From Gnetum montanum (taxonomy: Eukaryota; Streptophyta; Gnetopsida; Gnetales; Gnetaceae), in contig MNCI01034769.1 in assembly GCA_015680685.1 (NCBI GenBank), positions 895,604 through 959,603 on the forward strand: a stretch of 64,000 nt of DNA. The letters are read 5' to 3'. Both the position numbers and the translations under genes were made by a program. The notes below the pieces were generated by a model. The model ran no database searches. It was not told the origin of the DNA and was given only the letters and a program-made list of their open reading frames with translations. This document shows, piece after piece, positions 45,850-58,043 of the stretch. Positions within the stretch are counted from its first letter, which is position 1. Each line of letters starts with the position of its first letter.

Positions 45850-48800
45850 TTAGCAGGGATGAGGGTCTCCCCCATGACTGGGTGGAAAGGAGGAGACATG
45901 GAAGATGGAGCATGGATGACTGGTTGATGATGAGGCTATGACACTAGCTGTGTGAAGCTCATGGAAAGGTTTGAGTTGTTGGAGGTTGACCAACTGTGTT
46001 TTGGTGGGATCCCCTAGTTTGTGGATGAGCAAGGCCCCAGATGGGAAGGTTTCAAAGACAATATAAGGTCCCTCCCATAGTGTCTAAAACTTTGTCAGTT
46101 GGGATATATGTAAGGGGTTCCAATACAGTACCTTATCTCCACATCTAAATGTGACCTTCCAAATCCTAAGATCATGTCGTTTCTTGTTATAGGCCTTGTG
46201 GGTTTCATTTGAAAATAGGGCCACTAATTAGTTCTCATCTAGCACACTCAAATTGATTAATCGTTCTTGTTGTGCTAGTGGTAGGTCAAGGCCGAGGTCA
46301 TAGGTGGTGGATAGTGTCTGGAGTTTTGCCTGGATTGGAAGTGTTGGAAACTTGTCATACACTAACTCATAGGGAGAGTACCCTACAGGAAGTTTCCAAG
46401 TGAAGTGATAGCTTGGTACTCTAGTCCCTCCTATATTTGCTAATTGTTCGTGTAAGGATCTTGGTAATTTTCCTATTTGTGACTTTGGCCTGCCCATTGG
46501 CTTGGGGGTGATAAAGTGTTGTGAATTTGTGTGTTACCCCTAAGCGTTGCATGAGTTTTCGAAAGGTAACCCCCGTGAAGTGCGTACCATTGTCAGAATT
46601 GAGTGCGCGAGGCACTCCAAACCTAGTAACGATTTGTTGCTGGACAAATTGTACGGCGATGTTTGAAGAACAGTCGATGACAACTGTTGCTTCTGCTCAC
46701 TTTTTATAGTAGTCCACTGCCACGATGATGTATGCCTTTTTGTTTGATAAAGGGGTGATGGGTCCCATGAAGTTGATACCCCAGATATCGAAGGGCTCCA
46801 GTGGTTGAATCCACTATTGAGGTCCCTCCAACCATGCCAACATCCCACCATCTCTCTGGCATCGTTCACAGAAGTGGGCGAACCATTGTGCATCCTTGAA
46901 AGTGTAGGCCAATAATACCCTGCAAGCAGGATTTTAATGGCCATTCTGCGTCTAGCATAGTGGCCCCCACAAGGGCCCTCATGAGCATCTTGGAGGATGT
47001 GCAGTGTATCAGCATCAGGGACACACCATCGAACCAAGCCATTTGCGCACACCTTGTAGAGGTGATCATTGATTTCTATGAAATGCTTGGCTTTATGGAG
47101 AAACTGCTATATTTGTTGATGGTTTCATTCTTTTGGTAGCTTCTGGGTTGTAAGGTAGGTAATGATGTGGTTGAACCAAGGAGATTCCTTGGGTGCTTGA
47201 GGATCAAAGAATCCTATGAAGAGGAGTTCATCTGGAAATTGATCAAATAAAGCTCCTCCTCTTCTGCATTATCCCATCGTAATCGAGACAAATGATCAGT
47301 GATCACATTCTCAGATCCCTTTTTGTCTACCATGATCAGATCAAACTCCTAAAGAATCACTAGCCACCAAATTATGCAAGGGCTCACCGTTGGTTTATTC
47401 ATTAGGAACCAGATAGCATTGTGGTGTGTGTGCACAAACACCTCGTATCCAAGCACATAGTATCAGAATTTATCTAATGCAAACACCATCGCCATCAATT
47501 CTTTCTCGGTGGTGGTATAGTTCAGTTGTGCACCCACAATGCTATGGCTTGCATAGTGGATATAATATGGACGTTTCTAATCATCACACTATGTAAGCAT
47601 GACTCCCAAAGCATAGTTGGAGGCATTCATCATAATGTGAAAGGATCTGGACCAATCAGGTGCCCGTAGAATCGAAACTTCTATGAGTTTCTGCTTCAGC
47701 TCTTGGAATGCAGATTCACATTTCTTGGTCTAGATGAACGGAGCTTCCTTATTTTTAAGCTCTACCAATGGCTGGGAGATCTTTGAAAAGTGTTCAATGA
47801 AGCACCGATAGTAACTAGTGTGTCCAAGGAATGACCGCACATCTTTGACAGTACTTGGTTGATGGGTAATTCCTTGGATGATCCTAATCTTTTCAGGGTC
47901 TACGCTGATCCCTGTTGATGAAATGCGATGCCCCAACACTATGCCCTCTTGGACCATCAGGTGGCTCTTTTGCCAATTGAGTCACAGATTGGTGTCTACA
48001 CACTTCTTTAGAACTTATTCTAGACGGTCCAAAGCTTGCTCGAACGTGGCACCATAGGTGGAGAAGTCATCCATGAAGACTTCTACACCATTGCCGATTT
48101 TTTGCTAGAAGATGCTTAGGACAAGGCGTTGGAACATCGCAGGCACATTGCATAGGCCAAAGGGCATCTTCTTATATGCAAAAGTCCCCCATGGACTCGT
48201 GAAAGTAGTTTTGGCCTAGTCCTCTGGTGCTATTTGGATTTGGTTATAACCACTATAACCATCCAAAAAACTATAATATTGGTGTCCTATGATTTTGTCC
48301 AACACCTGGTCCACAAATGGGAGTGGGAATTCATCCTTGAAAGTTGCCATGTTGAGCAATCAAAAATCGATACAGACCCTCCACTTGCCACCTTTTTTGG
48401 GTACGATAACAAGGGGGCTAACCCACTCGCTATCGGTGATAGGATAAATGAATCCCGCCTTAAGCAGTTGTTCAATTTCATCCTTTACTACCTGCTTCAA
48501 CTTGGGATTCAACCGTCTTTGTGGTTGTCGTCGTGGCTTCATGGAAGGGTCAAGGTAGATCCGGTGCTGGCAGATCCTAGGATCAACGCCAGTCAGCTTA
48601 GGATAGGACCACGCAAATGCAGCAACCCATTTGTTTACCATCACCAGCAACTTCTTTTTCTATTCAGGAGCAAGGGTAGCATTGATAATTACTAGCTTGC
48701 CATTTTGCAAGAATGCATACTCTAAGTGAGCCAGTAGGGATTTTAGCTCAAGGGGCTCTTGCTTGAAGCTCTTAGGGATCTCTAGCTTTCCCCAGTCATC

Positions 48801-49499
48801 TAGGTCATCAACGATGGATGTCTGTTGATGAAACTCCTCCATCACATCCGTGTTGTCAATATAGGCTTGCACTAGCCCCTCAGACTGTTCCATGCATAAT
48901 ATGCTACTAGCAGGATTAGTTGTCAGCCACTGGGTGCCCTCTTGGTTAGTGGTTGCTACGTATAGGCATTGTTGAATTGGTGATTCCTCAGTACACCGAC
49001 TACATGCTTGAATGGATGTCCACTTAGCGGACCATAACTGCTGCACATAGTTGCACCCAGAGTCACTGTACACGATGCATGGAACTCTTTTCTTCTCAAT
49101 CTTCCAGAAAGGATTTTCCTTTGAAATTTCCAGGGACAGATCTCGGAGTCCTAGTCGTGCATCCACCATGCTTAGCTAGGCTCTTCCCATGATGATTGGG
49201 AAGTTCCCCTAATAGTTTTCTACACGGATGACTAGGAAGTCAGTAGGGTATGACCACCCATAGATGGTGGTCATAATGTCCTCCACCAAAACCAAGGGAA
49301 CAGTAATGGATTGGTCTTCTAACTTGAGCTGGATGTTATTCTTCTTTAGCGGGGGCAGGTTCTAGTTCTTGTACATGTCATGAGAGATTAAATTAACCCC
49401 TAACCTTGAGTCTAGAAGAGCTTTGCATGGCTCGTTCCTAGCCACCTGTAGATAGATTAGGGGGCTTTCTGGATCTGTCAATTTCTAGGGAAGAGAACC
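45850..49499 (-). pseudogene. Protease-RT-RNase H-integrase of E2
   Basis: Protease lies at about 49480-49190 (ALLDS-GVNLIS, then EDIMTTIYGWSYPTDFLVI and FPIIMGRA). The linker and pre-RT region follow, with FAWSYPKLTGVDPRICQHRI. RT runs from about 48450 (VPKKGGKWRVCIDF), with the FMDD box near 48070 and IIQGITHQPSTVKDVRSFLG at 47880. RNase H is at about 47700-47270. Integrase zinc-binding, core (SDNGTHFTG at about 46600) and C-terminal (KPFHELHTASVI) parts end at 45850. Stops and frameshifts are scattered throughout, so it is inactive. The domain order is complete. Confidence 0.8.
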
Positions 49500-52000
49500 A
49501 GCTTTGATCTAGTTAGTCATGGCATGTATGAGCATAACCATCTAGACGTTGGAGTGCGGCGGAGCGAAGGGCTGCTCGGGTGGTATGATGGTAGAGGCAT
49601 TGGTAGGTTCAGAGGCATTGGCCACAGGCGTAGGTGAGGATGTATTTAGACTATTGGGTTAGAAGAAAGGACATTTGCGTGGCTTGGATTCCGATGCACT
49701 CGGCCGAGGTGCTGGTTAAGTTAACAACCCTCGTAGTGTTTCATTGTTATGGCTGTGGCGGTATTTCTCCCTGCATGGATGGAGTAGGTGGCAACTGAGA
49801 GGGATGGTGTAGAGGAGTGGCAGAAGAAGGTGACAGAGGGTAGAAGTGATGTGGATTTGTCCCCCTGGGTGATGGAGATGAATGTCTAAAATATTCAAGG
49901 GGGTGGTAGTAACTGGGAAAGGTCGCATGACTGGAAGAGTCTCTTGGAGAGACCAGTTGCTGAACATAGTACCCATAAGGATATGCTTGCTTGTAAGGGT
50001 ACTGTTACCTTGGAGGTGGCATCCCCCACATTTGTGGTTGCTGCCAATGTTGAAAATATTCATACAGTTGCGAAGGCATTCCACTTGGATAGTATCCTTG
50101 CTGGTGGTGGTGGAATCGCCTAGGGTTGCCTTGTGGATAAGGTAACCTTTGTCTACCGCTATGCCAATTGAGGGTTCAAGGCATAGACCCTAGACTCTTG
50201 AAGGTGGGACACCACAGGACAACATCCCTTAGGATGTTCATATTGGCATATGCCACATCCATCGTCCTCCTCGGTGTCAGAGTCTGCAACTTGCTCTACT
50301 ATAGAAACTTTTCCCTTACCCTTATGTTGGGCACGTTTAGCTCCCTTCTTCCTGCACCGCTCATGGTCACTACCCTGTTCTTTGGACTCTTCTATGATTT
50401 TCAATACACTTTGGAATCTCTCGTCCAAAGAGTCCCACATTTTATCCACCTTTGCCGATATTTCAGATGCAAACTTTTGTAACGACAAAGTCTTCCTATT
50501 CACTGCTGCTTCTAGTTGTGAATCATCGTCCTCATCACAAAATCGGACCTCCCTTTTTCTAAGAGAAGAGTCCTGGTTGAATTCTTCAGCACTCTTCTTT
50601 TTTCTGAGTTCTCCTTCCTCTTTGGCCACCTGGTCAATGAGGCGCTGCAACTAATGGGCCCTTAGCTCTGACAGCCGTCCCTCGGCGTACACACCAAGGG
50701 TCTTTTGTGTTTCAAAATAGAGCCCATCTCTAATGTGGCGAAGCTGTGCCCGCTGAGAGTAACCATGACCAGGGCATCGATGCAATAGTGAGTAATACTT
50801 GCTCATGATGGCATCCAAGGGTTCATGATTCCCTTGTTTCCAACCTTGGATCTACCATCTCATATTCGCCACTCTAGAGTACGTTTGATATTTGTCATTA
50901 AAGATTTCAAGCATCATACTCCACCTTTTGATTGATTCCGGTTCCAAGGACCGGTACCAACTTTCAGCTTCTTTGATGAGTGTACGAGGGAATAGCTTCA
51001 ACCGTTGCCAATCGTTATCAATATTTTGCAGGGTGCAGGTGTCATGGAATGCCTACAGGTGGGTCTGCAGATCATAGTTATATCCCCCTTCAAATCTAGG
51101 GATGTTGTTCATATCAACACGCTTGATCTAACTATTCTTCATGTGACTACTTGGAATATGAACTACCTATGCAATTTGGAGCATGCTCCGAGTAGCTAAC
51201 AACAGCTCATCTGAATCATAGTCCTATTGGGGACTATGACGTCTGTGACGATTTTTGCTACCCCTTCTTTCATGATGGCGAGAGCCACATGATTGGTTGC
51301 ATGCTTCCTCACGTTGTCCCTTCTGAACCAGCTTACCACCATCCTTTCTCTCCAACCTTCCCTTGTGATGCTCAAAGCCTGAGCTGGATGAAGGCGAAGG
51401 AGAGCGGGAGGACGGAGAAGAAGGAGAGGCATCGCCACCACTCCAGCGACAATCTCCCCATCTACCCTGGCAGCAGCCGTGGTCATCTCCTCCAACTTTA
51501 CTATGTGACCCGCCATCCCCTTGAGGATCGTGGTCACTTGGAGGTTTGTTCTGAATGACTGACAGGAGGATCTACGACCCCAGGTGAAGTTCAATCAAAT
51601 GAGTATCATGAAATATGGGATCCCCATCATCTTGTAGCCCTTGCAAGAATAAGGGGTTGGTGAATTGCTTCCCCTTCTGCTGTTCATATCTCTCTGCTTG
51701 CTACTAATCTCTTTTCCGTTGAGCTTCTGTGGGACAATAGTCCCAATAGTCATGGTCCTCCATGACATACTCTACCACTCGATCTTGGATGCCCAATCTG
51801 CCCAAATTATGATATAGCATCGCAAGAGCTACTTGGTTAGGCGGTAGCACGACGCTACCCTCCATGTCTCGCCATTAAAGATGTTCATCCTGATGTAGGA
51901 TGAATGTGAAATCAGGGACATATTCATCGGGATGTTTGTACACCACCTGACATTCTTGCTGCACCGGTGGTTCAAATGCATCTCTCCTATGAGAAGACAT
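49500..52000 (-). pseudogene. Gag of E2
   Basis: The start is the minus-strand ATG at 52000 (MSSHRRDAFEPPVQQE). The gag core at about 51110-50720 includes IPRFEGGYNYD and EAESWYRSLEPES. A charged region at 50650-50160 ends with an Athila-type knuckle, CGICQYEHPKGCCP. A glycine/proline/tyrosine-rich tail reaches the protease. It is interrupted by several stops, for example near 51700. Confidence 0.75.
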
Positions 52001-52146
52001 GTTGGACATTAGATGGTCCATATAAGTAGTGTACCTTATGATTAACTTAATTTCACCTAGTGTGTGTAGATGTTTCTACCCTGGGTCCGTTCCAACGACT
52101 TAAATGATAATTTCACTAAAGTCAGATGACGCATGTAAGACTAATA

Positions 52147-52166
52147 GTCCCCGGCAATGACGCCAA
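52147..52166 (-). other. Primer binding site of E2
   Basis: The minus strand reads TTGGCGTCATTGCCGGGGAC, abutting the LTR. It resembles the tRNA-Asp-type site TGGCGCCGTTGCCGGGGA known from Athila. Confidence 0.8.
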
Positions 52167-53075
52167 TGATATGAATCACGAGCATTCACACATGACTTGG
52201 TCGAAATCCGCAGATTATAAGCACTTAACATACACCAGACTTCTAACCAATGAAACTTTGGGGTAGAACGGTCATTGTCATCCTAATCTACTTGTGAAGC
52301 TCTGTTTATGTTGGTTAAGTGAGACTAAGGCTAATGATTTTTATATCTTCTTAATTATCTTTTTCGGCGACTAATTGAAGTATGGAAGGTAAGGAATAAA
52401 CTATAATCTAATCTCTAAGTATCTTAGTTTATATTCTAACTACTCCTAGCTTAAGTATCCGGTCCCATCTTTCGAGCACGTTCTGAGCATTTCCTAAAAC
52501 TACTGGGTTACCAGATGTTAAGCATCGCTGGGCTTACCAAGTGTTTGGATTACATTCGAGATGGTCGTACTTATGGCTTTAGCGAACTACGAAGGAACAA
52601 TAATGATTGAAATTATAATAATGAAAACATAAATATTCAACAAGTAACTAATAAAGCATTAACAAGTAATTAATAAAGCATAAACATTTTAAACTATTAA
52701 ATGCATGAAACAACTAAGTCCAAATGCTGCAAGGTATGCTTGAACAGTTCGTCTTTATTGCCGTCACACCAATGGGCTTAGATACATCAACACTCGAATA
52801 AAGATCCGATCACTTTTCTTACGCTTGCTACGGGAACTTGGAAAATATTCTATCTCTTGCGGGAGCAAACTGCAAGAGCTTCGCTACAACTACTCAAAAA
52901 GATGCCTAAATGAGGTGGAAGGCCCTTATATTTATAGGCTTGGGAAAGGTGGCTGCGTAAACGGGGCCACGTCAATGTAGGGTGGCTACGTTGATGGGCC
53001 CATGTCGACGTGGCCATGTATACACGACCCCGTATACGCAGCCCAGTCGACGCATTGACTTTTGACACTTCATCA
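52167..53075 (-). repeat. 5' LTR of E2
   Basis: It is 909 bases long and homologous to 39814-40753. About 30 bases are missing right after TGAT at 52170, that is, just inside the U5 end next to the primer site. Confidence 0.9.
52929..52936 (-). promoter_or_regulatory. TATA box of E2 5' LTR
   Basis: The minus strand reads TATAAATA, as in the other LTR copy. Confidence 0.65.
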
Positions 53076-53080
53076 ATTAT
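53076..53080. repeat. Target-site duplication ATTAT, right copy (E2)
   Basis: It matches 39809-39813. Confidence 0.88.
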
Positions 53081-56000
53081 GTGGACTTTTATGTAATAGT
53101 TTTTTTCTAAACATTTCCTCTCTTCCATATTGGGAATAGAAAACAGGTTACAAATTTCCCAAAGCGACTTTTGATATGATTCTTAAGTGAAGTAATGCTA
53201 GTGGTAAATTCATACAGTGTAAACTTTTGCTTTAGTATTTTCCTATATGTCAGTGACGACAATTTTTTAACTTTCAAGCATACATTGATACCACATTAAG
53301 CATTAATACACCATTTAACAAGAAAAAAAGGTATCACCTATTGGCATAACAATGAAAAACCACATCAGATGATCCACTATACACTGCAAAAAGGGTTGCA
53401 TGGGAATGTAATATGATAATGGTAACATCACCATTCAAGCAATAGATTTTTATTATTCCACCACAATCCATATGTTGCTTAATGTTTTCTTGACCAAATA
53501 CTAGATTATGGCTAAAATGTTCATGAAAGAATAGGACCAACAAATTATAGTCTCTATTTTTCTAATAAATGCAGTGGCATGTCAGTTACTTTTAAAATAA
53601 ATTCTAGTGACATGATGAAAATTGAGATGTGATGCATTACCATATATGAATGTATTTATCTCCTTAATCATCATCCATCATTCTTTGGCAACTGCTCCAT
53701 GTATATTTTAAAAAATTCATGCTCCCACTACTTCATCAACATGTTTTTTTATCAATGCATAGCAAAAGGAAGAAACAAGCACTATGGAACATAACTTTGT
53801 CAAAGGATTGAGAAAGGATAGCACACAAACTATAAAGATGGATCGAGAACGGTGATGCTATCTCCTATATGTAGTCAAGGATCTCCTAGTGGTCAAAGTT
53901 TCCCAAAATGGTAGTGAGAACTATGTTATTGAAGTCATTTTTTCTGATTGTAACACGTTCCATACCCTTCTTACCTCCTGAAATGCTATAGTAAGCTCAG
54001 CACGCAGGGTTGTCTAGTAGTAACCCTTCTAGTAGCTTTTACTTAGCTCAAAGCAACCAAGTATTCTAATTCATAGATTTTCATCATGTCTTTTTTCCTT
54101 CCTTTAGTAAACTTTTACTCTTTCACAATGTTTGCTTATTTTGTGTCAGGGTAACTAAAGAAAACATCTTTTTTTATTTGATTTCATTTTAGTTAATATT
54201 GGAAACTTCTTACACAAAAATAAAATTGTTGAGAATGTCTATATAGGCTAAGTTATCATGGTTTATAAAGGGTTATTATCCAAATGGAATACAATATTGA
54301 AGTTAAATATACAAAAATTTTCAAGAATTCTCTACCATCTTCACTAAAGATAGCAGATGAAATAGAAATGAAATGGAAAAGACTTGTTATTTGTTTCTAT
54401 TCATTGGTGTTTTTATTTATAGAGCAATTCTAAGGAATAGAAAGGAAAATGAGCCAACTATATAATTAACAAGAGCTTTGGATCCAAAAAAGGAATAATT
54501 TGGGATGAAATGTTCTTATTGAAAAAGTTATTTTCTCTATTTTAGACAAGATGTAAATGTTTGGGGGCTTATCATTGATATTAATATTCAAACATATAGA
54601 TTGCATGTAGTAAGTTTTATTTACAACTTTAACTCTTATTGATTATATTTCATAATTTCTTTATTTAATATGTAGAGACATCATCTAATAAATTTCTAGC
54701 ATTAACTAAAATGATTAATTTCAATACATATTTTTTGTTGAGGCATTATAGTATTTTACTATTAGTTTAATATCAACTTAGTATTAGGTTTTGACATATG
54801 CTTCTTATCTCTTCAAAATGAAGTGTTATAAAGATGTTATTGCTAAAATATGATTAGATTTTAAACCCTATGTGGGATCATTACAAGTAGCTATGTCATT
54901 AAGATATTGCATGTGGCTTTCAATATTTGCATTAATAAATTTTTCTTGGATTCAACACTCAAGCATGTATTTGTTTTAGCCTAAGTGGAATTTTTATATG
55001 GCTAGTTTCAAAGGACTATCTAGTAACAAATATTTCAATTTTAGAGAATAGATGATGTTCTTATTTCCAATAAAAATAAAGCATTAAATGATCATGAAGA
55101 AGACTCCAAACTTCCTCTAAGATATTTGGTTGTTTGAATTCTTGTTTTGTTGTGTCCTTTAAATGCAATTCAGTTTGCACCATGTATTTTACCTTCTAGA
55201 TATCTCAGGATTAGAGCTATCCCAAAGGGTTTAGCAACAAGGCTGCATCAGATTGGATACCCACACGGCATCATGCAATTTCATTTTCTTAATGTTAAGA
55301 TAGTTCTATGGGATTCTCTATGATATACTTTTCAATTTTGTAAAATTTCATTTGAAATGATTCTGACCATTGGTGCGTTTGAACCTCATAGCCAAAGCGA
55401 GCTTTTGAAAGTTTGGCTCATAGTCAGATGGCTGAGAGCGCACGTCCCTGTTAATTTTCAACTTATGAAATAATAAAGTAACTGATTTATTGCTAATACC
55501 AATTCTGGAAAATATCACTTAAATTAGTTGTTAACTTATTGGGAGATGCACATTTGCTAAAAAGAACTTTACGATCTATTTTCTCAGGTGTAGTAAGAAA
55601 TGCAGGTCTGTGATAGCTGTGATTTACTGAGCGAAATACAGGCAAAGGATTAGCCGTTAGCATTAACTAACCAGATGGGTTAATTACATGCTGCGCATTG
55701 CTGGCGTACACGTAAACATTATTTGGATTTATTAATTAATTATAAAATTTTGATTTTTAGTTCACCAAATATAAAATATGATTGCTGAACACTGCCATGA
55801 CACTCACAACCATGTCATGGGATCCTACCCAAAAATTTACATGTGATTTATGAGCAATTCCAAGTGTCATAGGAAATCACATTAACCCTCGCCGTTCAAC
55901 ATAAATGGAGAGAAAGAATGAAAGAATGATATGGATGAATTCAAAGCGACTCCGCAATGGTCTCCAACGTAGATCTCAACACGGTCATCTTTTCCGAAAT

Positions 56001-56128
56001 GATGCATATACATCTGCTATTGAAGTCCTCTTTTTCCCGTAGTGGCATGATGTAAACCCTTCATTTCGAAATCCTTCGATTAGCTCAGCACTCTGGGAAC
56101 AGCTCAGCCCTCGTAAGGTTCCCAGAGA
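53081..56128. other. Anonymous AT-rich DNA right of E2
   Basis: No gene or known mobile element is recognised. Two stretches, near 53930-54010 and 56010-56090, share spaced words (ATTGAAGTC, ACCCTTC, AGCTCAGCAC) and may be an old duplication. A 9-base inverted repeat (TCTGGGAAC/GTTCCCAGA) lies at 56092-56126. Confidence 0.4.
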
Positions 56129-56576
56129 TGTAAAGATAAAACTAGTAGTTAATTTGGGTTGAATTTCACTTTTCTCTTCTACGGTTTATTTAGCTTTAGA
56201 ATTTTTAAAAAATATGAAAAGAAGAATTAAAGATATCTAAAACTTATTATAAAAGAAAAAGTGATGACATGTTTGAGTTAATTATTAGTTAACTTCATTA
56301 TTGTTATGTGTTGTGAGTTAAAAGTGCATGATATTTTGTGTAAGGGTTATTGTATGGAAGCAAATGCCATGTGATATTTGTAAACATCTCTGTATTTGGA
56401 TCTCTGTGATTTTGAAGATGTTGTAGAAGTTTCTAAGTTGGTTTCTTGTTTATCTCCCTTGTTTCTTTCTTACTCCATTCTATAAGTTTTATTTTCCCTA
56501 TTATTGTGTTGGTTTATTTTATATTGATAATATATGGTAATAATAATTTTTGTACAACTTGTAATTTTTGGTAACA
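56129..56576 (+). repeat. 5' LTR of the copia-type element
   Basis: It starts TGTAAAG and ends GGTAACA, followed by the primer site. Its first 45 bases align with 57732-57776 (shared ACTAGTAGTTAA/ATTAGTAGTTAA and TTGAATTTCAC/TTGAGCTTCAC). Confidence 0.65.
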
Positions 56577-56578
56577 TG

Positions 56579-56589
56579 TGGTATCAGAG
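56579..56589 (+). other. Primer binding site, initiator-tRNA-Met type
   Basis: TGGTATCAGAG lies two bases after the LTR end. This is the standard primer site of many plant copia elements. Confidence 0.85.
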
Positions 56590-56649
56590 TAAGATTAAGT
56601 TGTGCAATGTTTGTTATTGGTGAACTACAAAAAAGGTATTATACGGTGG

Positions 56650-56828
56650 ATTATTTGTAGATTGTTTTTCTAATTTAGTACATATTAGTGTAGATTATTT
56701 TGTAGATTGTTTTTCTAATTTAGTACATATTAGTGTAGATTATTTTGTAGATTGTTTTTCTAATTTAGTACATATTAGTGTAGATTATTTTGTAGATTGT
56801 TTTTCTAATTTAGTACATATTAGTGTAG
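56650..56828. repeat. Four-unit 45-base tandem repeat
   Basis: Units at 56650-56693 (44 bases), 56694-56738, 56739-56783 and 56784-56828 are almost identical. The tandem expansion is therefore younger than the element that holds it. Confidence 0.92.
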
Positions 56829-56888
56829 ATTATTTTAGTGGAAGCTGTGTGTACAAAATAGCAAAGATATCTTTTTTTTTTCTCATTA

Positions 56889-57158
56889 ATGAATGAAGCA
56901 AATAGAAAAGAGAAGAGACCAAGATGTTTACACTGTGGTGATATTGGACATGTGAAAATGGATTGCTCTATTTTGAGATCTGATGATATTGCCTCTAGTA
57001 ATGTTGTAACCTATGGGTATGTTATTATGTTATTTTTTGCACTAGTAATATTTGTGAATAATATTTTTGCACAATGTATAATTTTGGTAACAAGTAATAT
57101 TGGCAAGAGTTTCAATTATGCAATGTTTGTTATTGGTGGAGCACAAAATGTATTATAG
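56889..57158 (+). pseudogene. CCHC zinc-knuckle gag remnant
   Basis: A short plus-strand frame begins MNEANRKEKRPRCLHCGDIG and contains a C-x2-C-x4-H-x4-C knuckle ending HVKMDC, as in copia Gag. The rest is hydrophobic and unlike Gag, so it probably reads into non-coding sequence. A second, damaged copy of the knuckle region is at about 57296-57400, where the first cysteines are lost. Confidence 0.6.
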
Positions 57159-57731
57159 GGTGAATTATTTGTAGATTATTTTTCTGTTTTGGTGTAGATT
57201 AGTGGAGATCATTTTAGTGGAAGCTGTGTGTACCAGATATCAAAGATATCTTATTCTTGTTTTCATTAATAAATGAAGCAGATAAAAAAGAAAAGAGACC
57301 AAGATGCTGACCTAGTAGTGATATTGGACATGTGAAAATGGATCACTCTGTTTTGAGATATGTTGATGTAATCTCTAGTAATGTTGTAACCTCTAGGTTA
57401 TTGCTATTGAAAAAACATATCTTATTATGTCAAAGTGTGAGCTACATCTTTCTTTCGTTTTGTTCAAGTTTTGTGTTACCATGTGTTATATTGTTTTTTG
57501 GGATAGTATTTTGTAATGCTAGTGTAATGCTATATCATGTTGCTTTTGGCTTGAGAAGACTTGATCCTTTAGGAAGTTTTTACAGAGATGCTTCTTAGAG
57601 AGTTTTGTGTCCACTGATAATTTTTTTTCACGTCATGTTATGGAAGGCATGGTGTATCAATTGACGGAATTGTGATAGCTTGTTTTTTATGAATCTAAGT
57701 GATTTTTCTTTAATTAGAAGATTGTTAGAGA

Positions 57732-57866
57732 TGTTAAGGAAAAATTAGTAGTTAACTTATGTTGAGCTTCACTTTTAGAAAATTTTTTATTATATTTGGA
57801 ATATTTTCATTCCAATTGCTGAAAATAAAGTAGAAAATGTTATATTAAATTCATTGTATACATGGC
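57732..57866 (+). repeat. 3' LTR fragment of the copia-type element
   Basis: It starts TGTTAAGG and is cut at 57866 by insertion of P. Confidence 0.55.
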
Positions 57867-57881
57867 TGATGAGAGCAGTTA

Positions 57882-58020
57882 CTCTAATAATTAGAGTGGT
57901 TATTAGTAGTTTCTCTAAAATTAGAGTGGCAGTTTCTCTAAAATTAGAGGGGCAGTTTCTCTAAAATTAGAGTGGCAATTTCTGTAAAATTAGAGTGGCA
58001 GTTTTTGTAATTATTAAAGT
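57882..58020 (+). repeat. 23-base palindromic repeats in the U3 of P
   Basis: Units carrying the palindrome CTCTAAAATTAGAG occur at 57913, 57936 and 57959, with variants on both sides. The period is 23 bases. They end about 16 bases before the TATA box. Confidence 0.88.
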
Positions 58021-58035
58021 AGTTGCTCTCAAGCC

Positions 58036-58043
58036 TATAAATA
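58036..58043 (+). promoter_or_regulatory. TATA box of P LTR
   Basis: TATAAATA lies within GCCTATAAATACAG, matching the E2 and X boxes in sequence and position. Confidence 0.7.

Larger units (their letters stand above)
39814..53075 (-). mobile_element. Athila-like Ty3/gypsy element E2, structurally complete
   Basis: LTRs at 39814-40753 and 52167-53075 have TGATGA/TCATCA ends and a 5-base target duplication. In sense (minus) order it has a primer site, gag, protease, RT, RNase H, integrase, a T-rich spacer, an internal promoter region, an env-like gene and a polypurine tract. It is the best template in this window for reading H, P and X. All frames carry stops, and the LTRs differ at several positions per hundred, so it is not recent. 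Confidence 0.9.
56551..57410. repeat. Tandem duplication spanning LTR end, primer site and zinc knuckle
   Basis: The segment from about 56551 (TGTACAACTTGTAATTTTTGG) to about 57010 is repeated from about 57066 (TGCACAATGTATAATTTTGG) to about 57410. The 45-base array is expanded only in the first copy. The second copy has a decayed primer site. Confidence 0.7.
56129..57866 (+). mobile_element. Small decayed copia-type LTR element with zinc knuckle
   Basis: A 5' LTR (56129-56576), an initiator-tRNA-Met-type primer site, about 1.15 kb of internal sequence and the first 135 bases of a 3' LTR (57732-57866) are present. The internal part encodes only a CCHC knuckle and is partly duplicated. The LTRs are strongly diverged, so it is old. 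Element P is inserted in the 3' LTR. Confidence 0.65.

Noticed and set aside
45477-45899. Phe/Leu-rich membrane protein gene
   Set aside because: The frame is read from a low-complexity A/T tract of TTTTGTTTTCCA-like units. Similar tracts in H and P do not keep the frame.
55381-55450. Possible tRNA-like sequence
   Set aside because: No cloverleaf with conserved D and T arms could be formed by eye.
56092-56126. Inverted repeat as a terminator or recombination site
   Set aside because: A single 9-base inverted repeat next to an LTR in AT-rich DNA has no supporting context, and rho-independent terminators do not apply in plant nuclear DNA.
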